Shown one piece after another: positions 15,454 through 15,760 of a DNA stretch of 15,760 bases (position 1 is its first letter; each line of letters begins with the position of its first letter). Origin of the DNA: Geminicoccaceae bacterium (lineage in GTDB: Bacteria; Pseudomonadota; Alphaproteobacteria; Geminicoccales; Geminicoccaceae); the NCBI GenBank assembly GCA_020446285.1, contig JAGREZ010000307.1, forward strand, positions 1 through 15,760, in the 5' to 3' direction. The notes under the pieces were generated by a model. It saw only the letters and a list, made by a program, of their open reading frames with translations. It was not told the DNA's origin and did not search any database. Both the position numbers and the translations under genes were made by a program.

Positions 15454-15473
15454 CGGTTTGTGACAGTAAACCG
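15454..15473. promoter_or_regulatory. Dyad CGGTTT-N8-AAACCG, possible operator upstream of pqiA
   Basis: Two exact 6-bp arms are separated by GTGACAGT and lie 60 nt before the pqiA start, a common position for a regulator site. It does not match the SoxR box. Regulator unknown. Confidence 0.3.
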
Positions 15474-15533
15474 TTCCGCGCGCGGCCCTGTTCAGGCACG
15501 GGGTGAAGAAACCCGGGGTTCCAGACGATCGAC

Positions 15534-15760
15534 ATGAACACCGATTCGGACATCGCCGGGCCGCCGGAAGCGGCCTCTTCACCGCTGGTTGCCTGCCACG
15601 ATTGTGGCAGCCTTCACCGGCTGGGTGTCATTCGTGCCGGCGAGGCCGCCGTCTGCCGCCGCTGCGGCTCCAGCCTCGCGGTAGCGCACCATAACAGCAT
15701 CGAGCGCTCGCTGGCGTTGCATATCGCCGCGGCTGCGCTGTTCATTACGGCGAACACCCT
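15534..15760 (+). CDS. pqiA: PqiA-family (paraquat-inducible protein A) inner-membrane protein (partial, N-terminus)
   Basis: The first 75 codons are in the window; the rest lies beyond the right edge. PqiA proteins are multi-span inner-membrane proteins that work with MCE-domain PqiB in envelope lipid homeostasis. Visible features are two CxxC pairs (CHDCGSLHRL, Cys 21/24; CRRCGSSL, Cys 41/44) forming a rubredoxin-like zinc/metal site, then NSIERSLALHIAAAALFITANT, the start of the first transmembrane helix with the family pattern S-x-x-R-x-L-A-L and A-N. The ATG at 15534 is the only good start in frame before the first CxxC, though its ribosome site is weak. A long upstream region with several dyads may control it. 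No PqiB gene can be seen because the window ends. Confidence 0.88.
   Translation, partial: MNTDSDIAGPPEAASSPLVACHDCGSLHRLGVIRAGEAAVCRRCGSSLAVAHHNSIERSLALHIAAAALFITANT

Larger units (their letters stand above)
15118..15533. other. Long intergenic region rich in inverted repeats, upstream of pqiA
   Basis: No convincing gene lies in these 416 nt: a 69-codon frame at 15146-15355 and a minus-strand frame at 15068-15553 lack ribosome sites and protein-like composition. The stretch holds several dyads: a long stem at 15150-15186, a 7-bp stem with triloop at 15204-15220, a 9-bp stem at 15367-15392 and CGGTTT/AAACCG at 15454-15473. It must carry the pqiA promoter, but I cannot place it with confidence. 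Confidence 0.5.

Noticed and set aside
15068..15553. 161-codon minus-strand frame and a 69-codon plus-strand frame (15146-15355) upstream of pqiA
   Set aside because: No ribosome site, disordered Arg-rich composition, and the region is crowded with inverted repeats.

Overview
The window looks like chromosomal DNA of a GC-rich alphaproteobacterium. The evidence is the operon order gpmI, envC-like gene, then a signal-peptide gene in the position usually held by an S41 (CtpA) peptidase; a perfect TTAA-N7-TTAAC site of the kind bound by the alphaproteobacterial cell-cycle regulator CtrA; and a LapB/LapC/TolC-type type I secretion locus. I see no tRNA, rRNA, insertion sequence, integrase or CRISPR array.

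Left arm (1-2999, minus strand): a tight three-gene operon reads right to left. It holds cofactor-independent phosphoglycerate mutase (gpmI, GTG start), an EnvC-like murein hydrolase activator with a degenerate LytM domain, and the signal peptide of a probable S41 peptidase that runs off the window edge. The gaps are 4 nt and a TGATG overlap.

Centre (3000-9914): a type I secretion locus is split between two strands. On the minus strand lie a 147-residue, extremely acidic, arginine-free protein (3320-3763) and a TolC-family outer-membrane protein (3961-6003) with an unusual C-terminal tail of about 235 residues carrying three spaced copies of a Y-x-S-F-D-x-F motif. On the plus strand lie a LapB-type ABC exporter with a catalytically dead C39-like domain and a LapC/HlyD-type adaptor. 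A UUCG-capped intrinsic terminator separates tolC from the acidic gene, which has its own upstream region with a CtrA-type box. The C-terminal half of the acidic protein resembles the terminal secretion domain of large type I secreted adhesins, so it is the best local candidate for the exported substrate. This is the most interesting part of the window.

Right arm (10027-15760, plus strand): ubiD (ubiquinone biosynthesis decarboxylase) overlaps an inositol-monophosphatase/CysQ-family phosphatase by 4 nt. Next comes a two-gene unit of an HcxB/YbiC-type 2-hydroxycarboxylate dehydrogenase and an L-2-hydroxyglutarate-oxidase-like flavoprotein, both plausibly acting on 2-hydroxy acids. A promoter-like sequence then precedes a possible 74-residue single-span membrane protein. 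A 416-nt intergenic stretch rich in inverted repeats follows, and the window ends in the first 75 codons of a PqiA-family membrane protein with two CxxC motifs.
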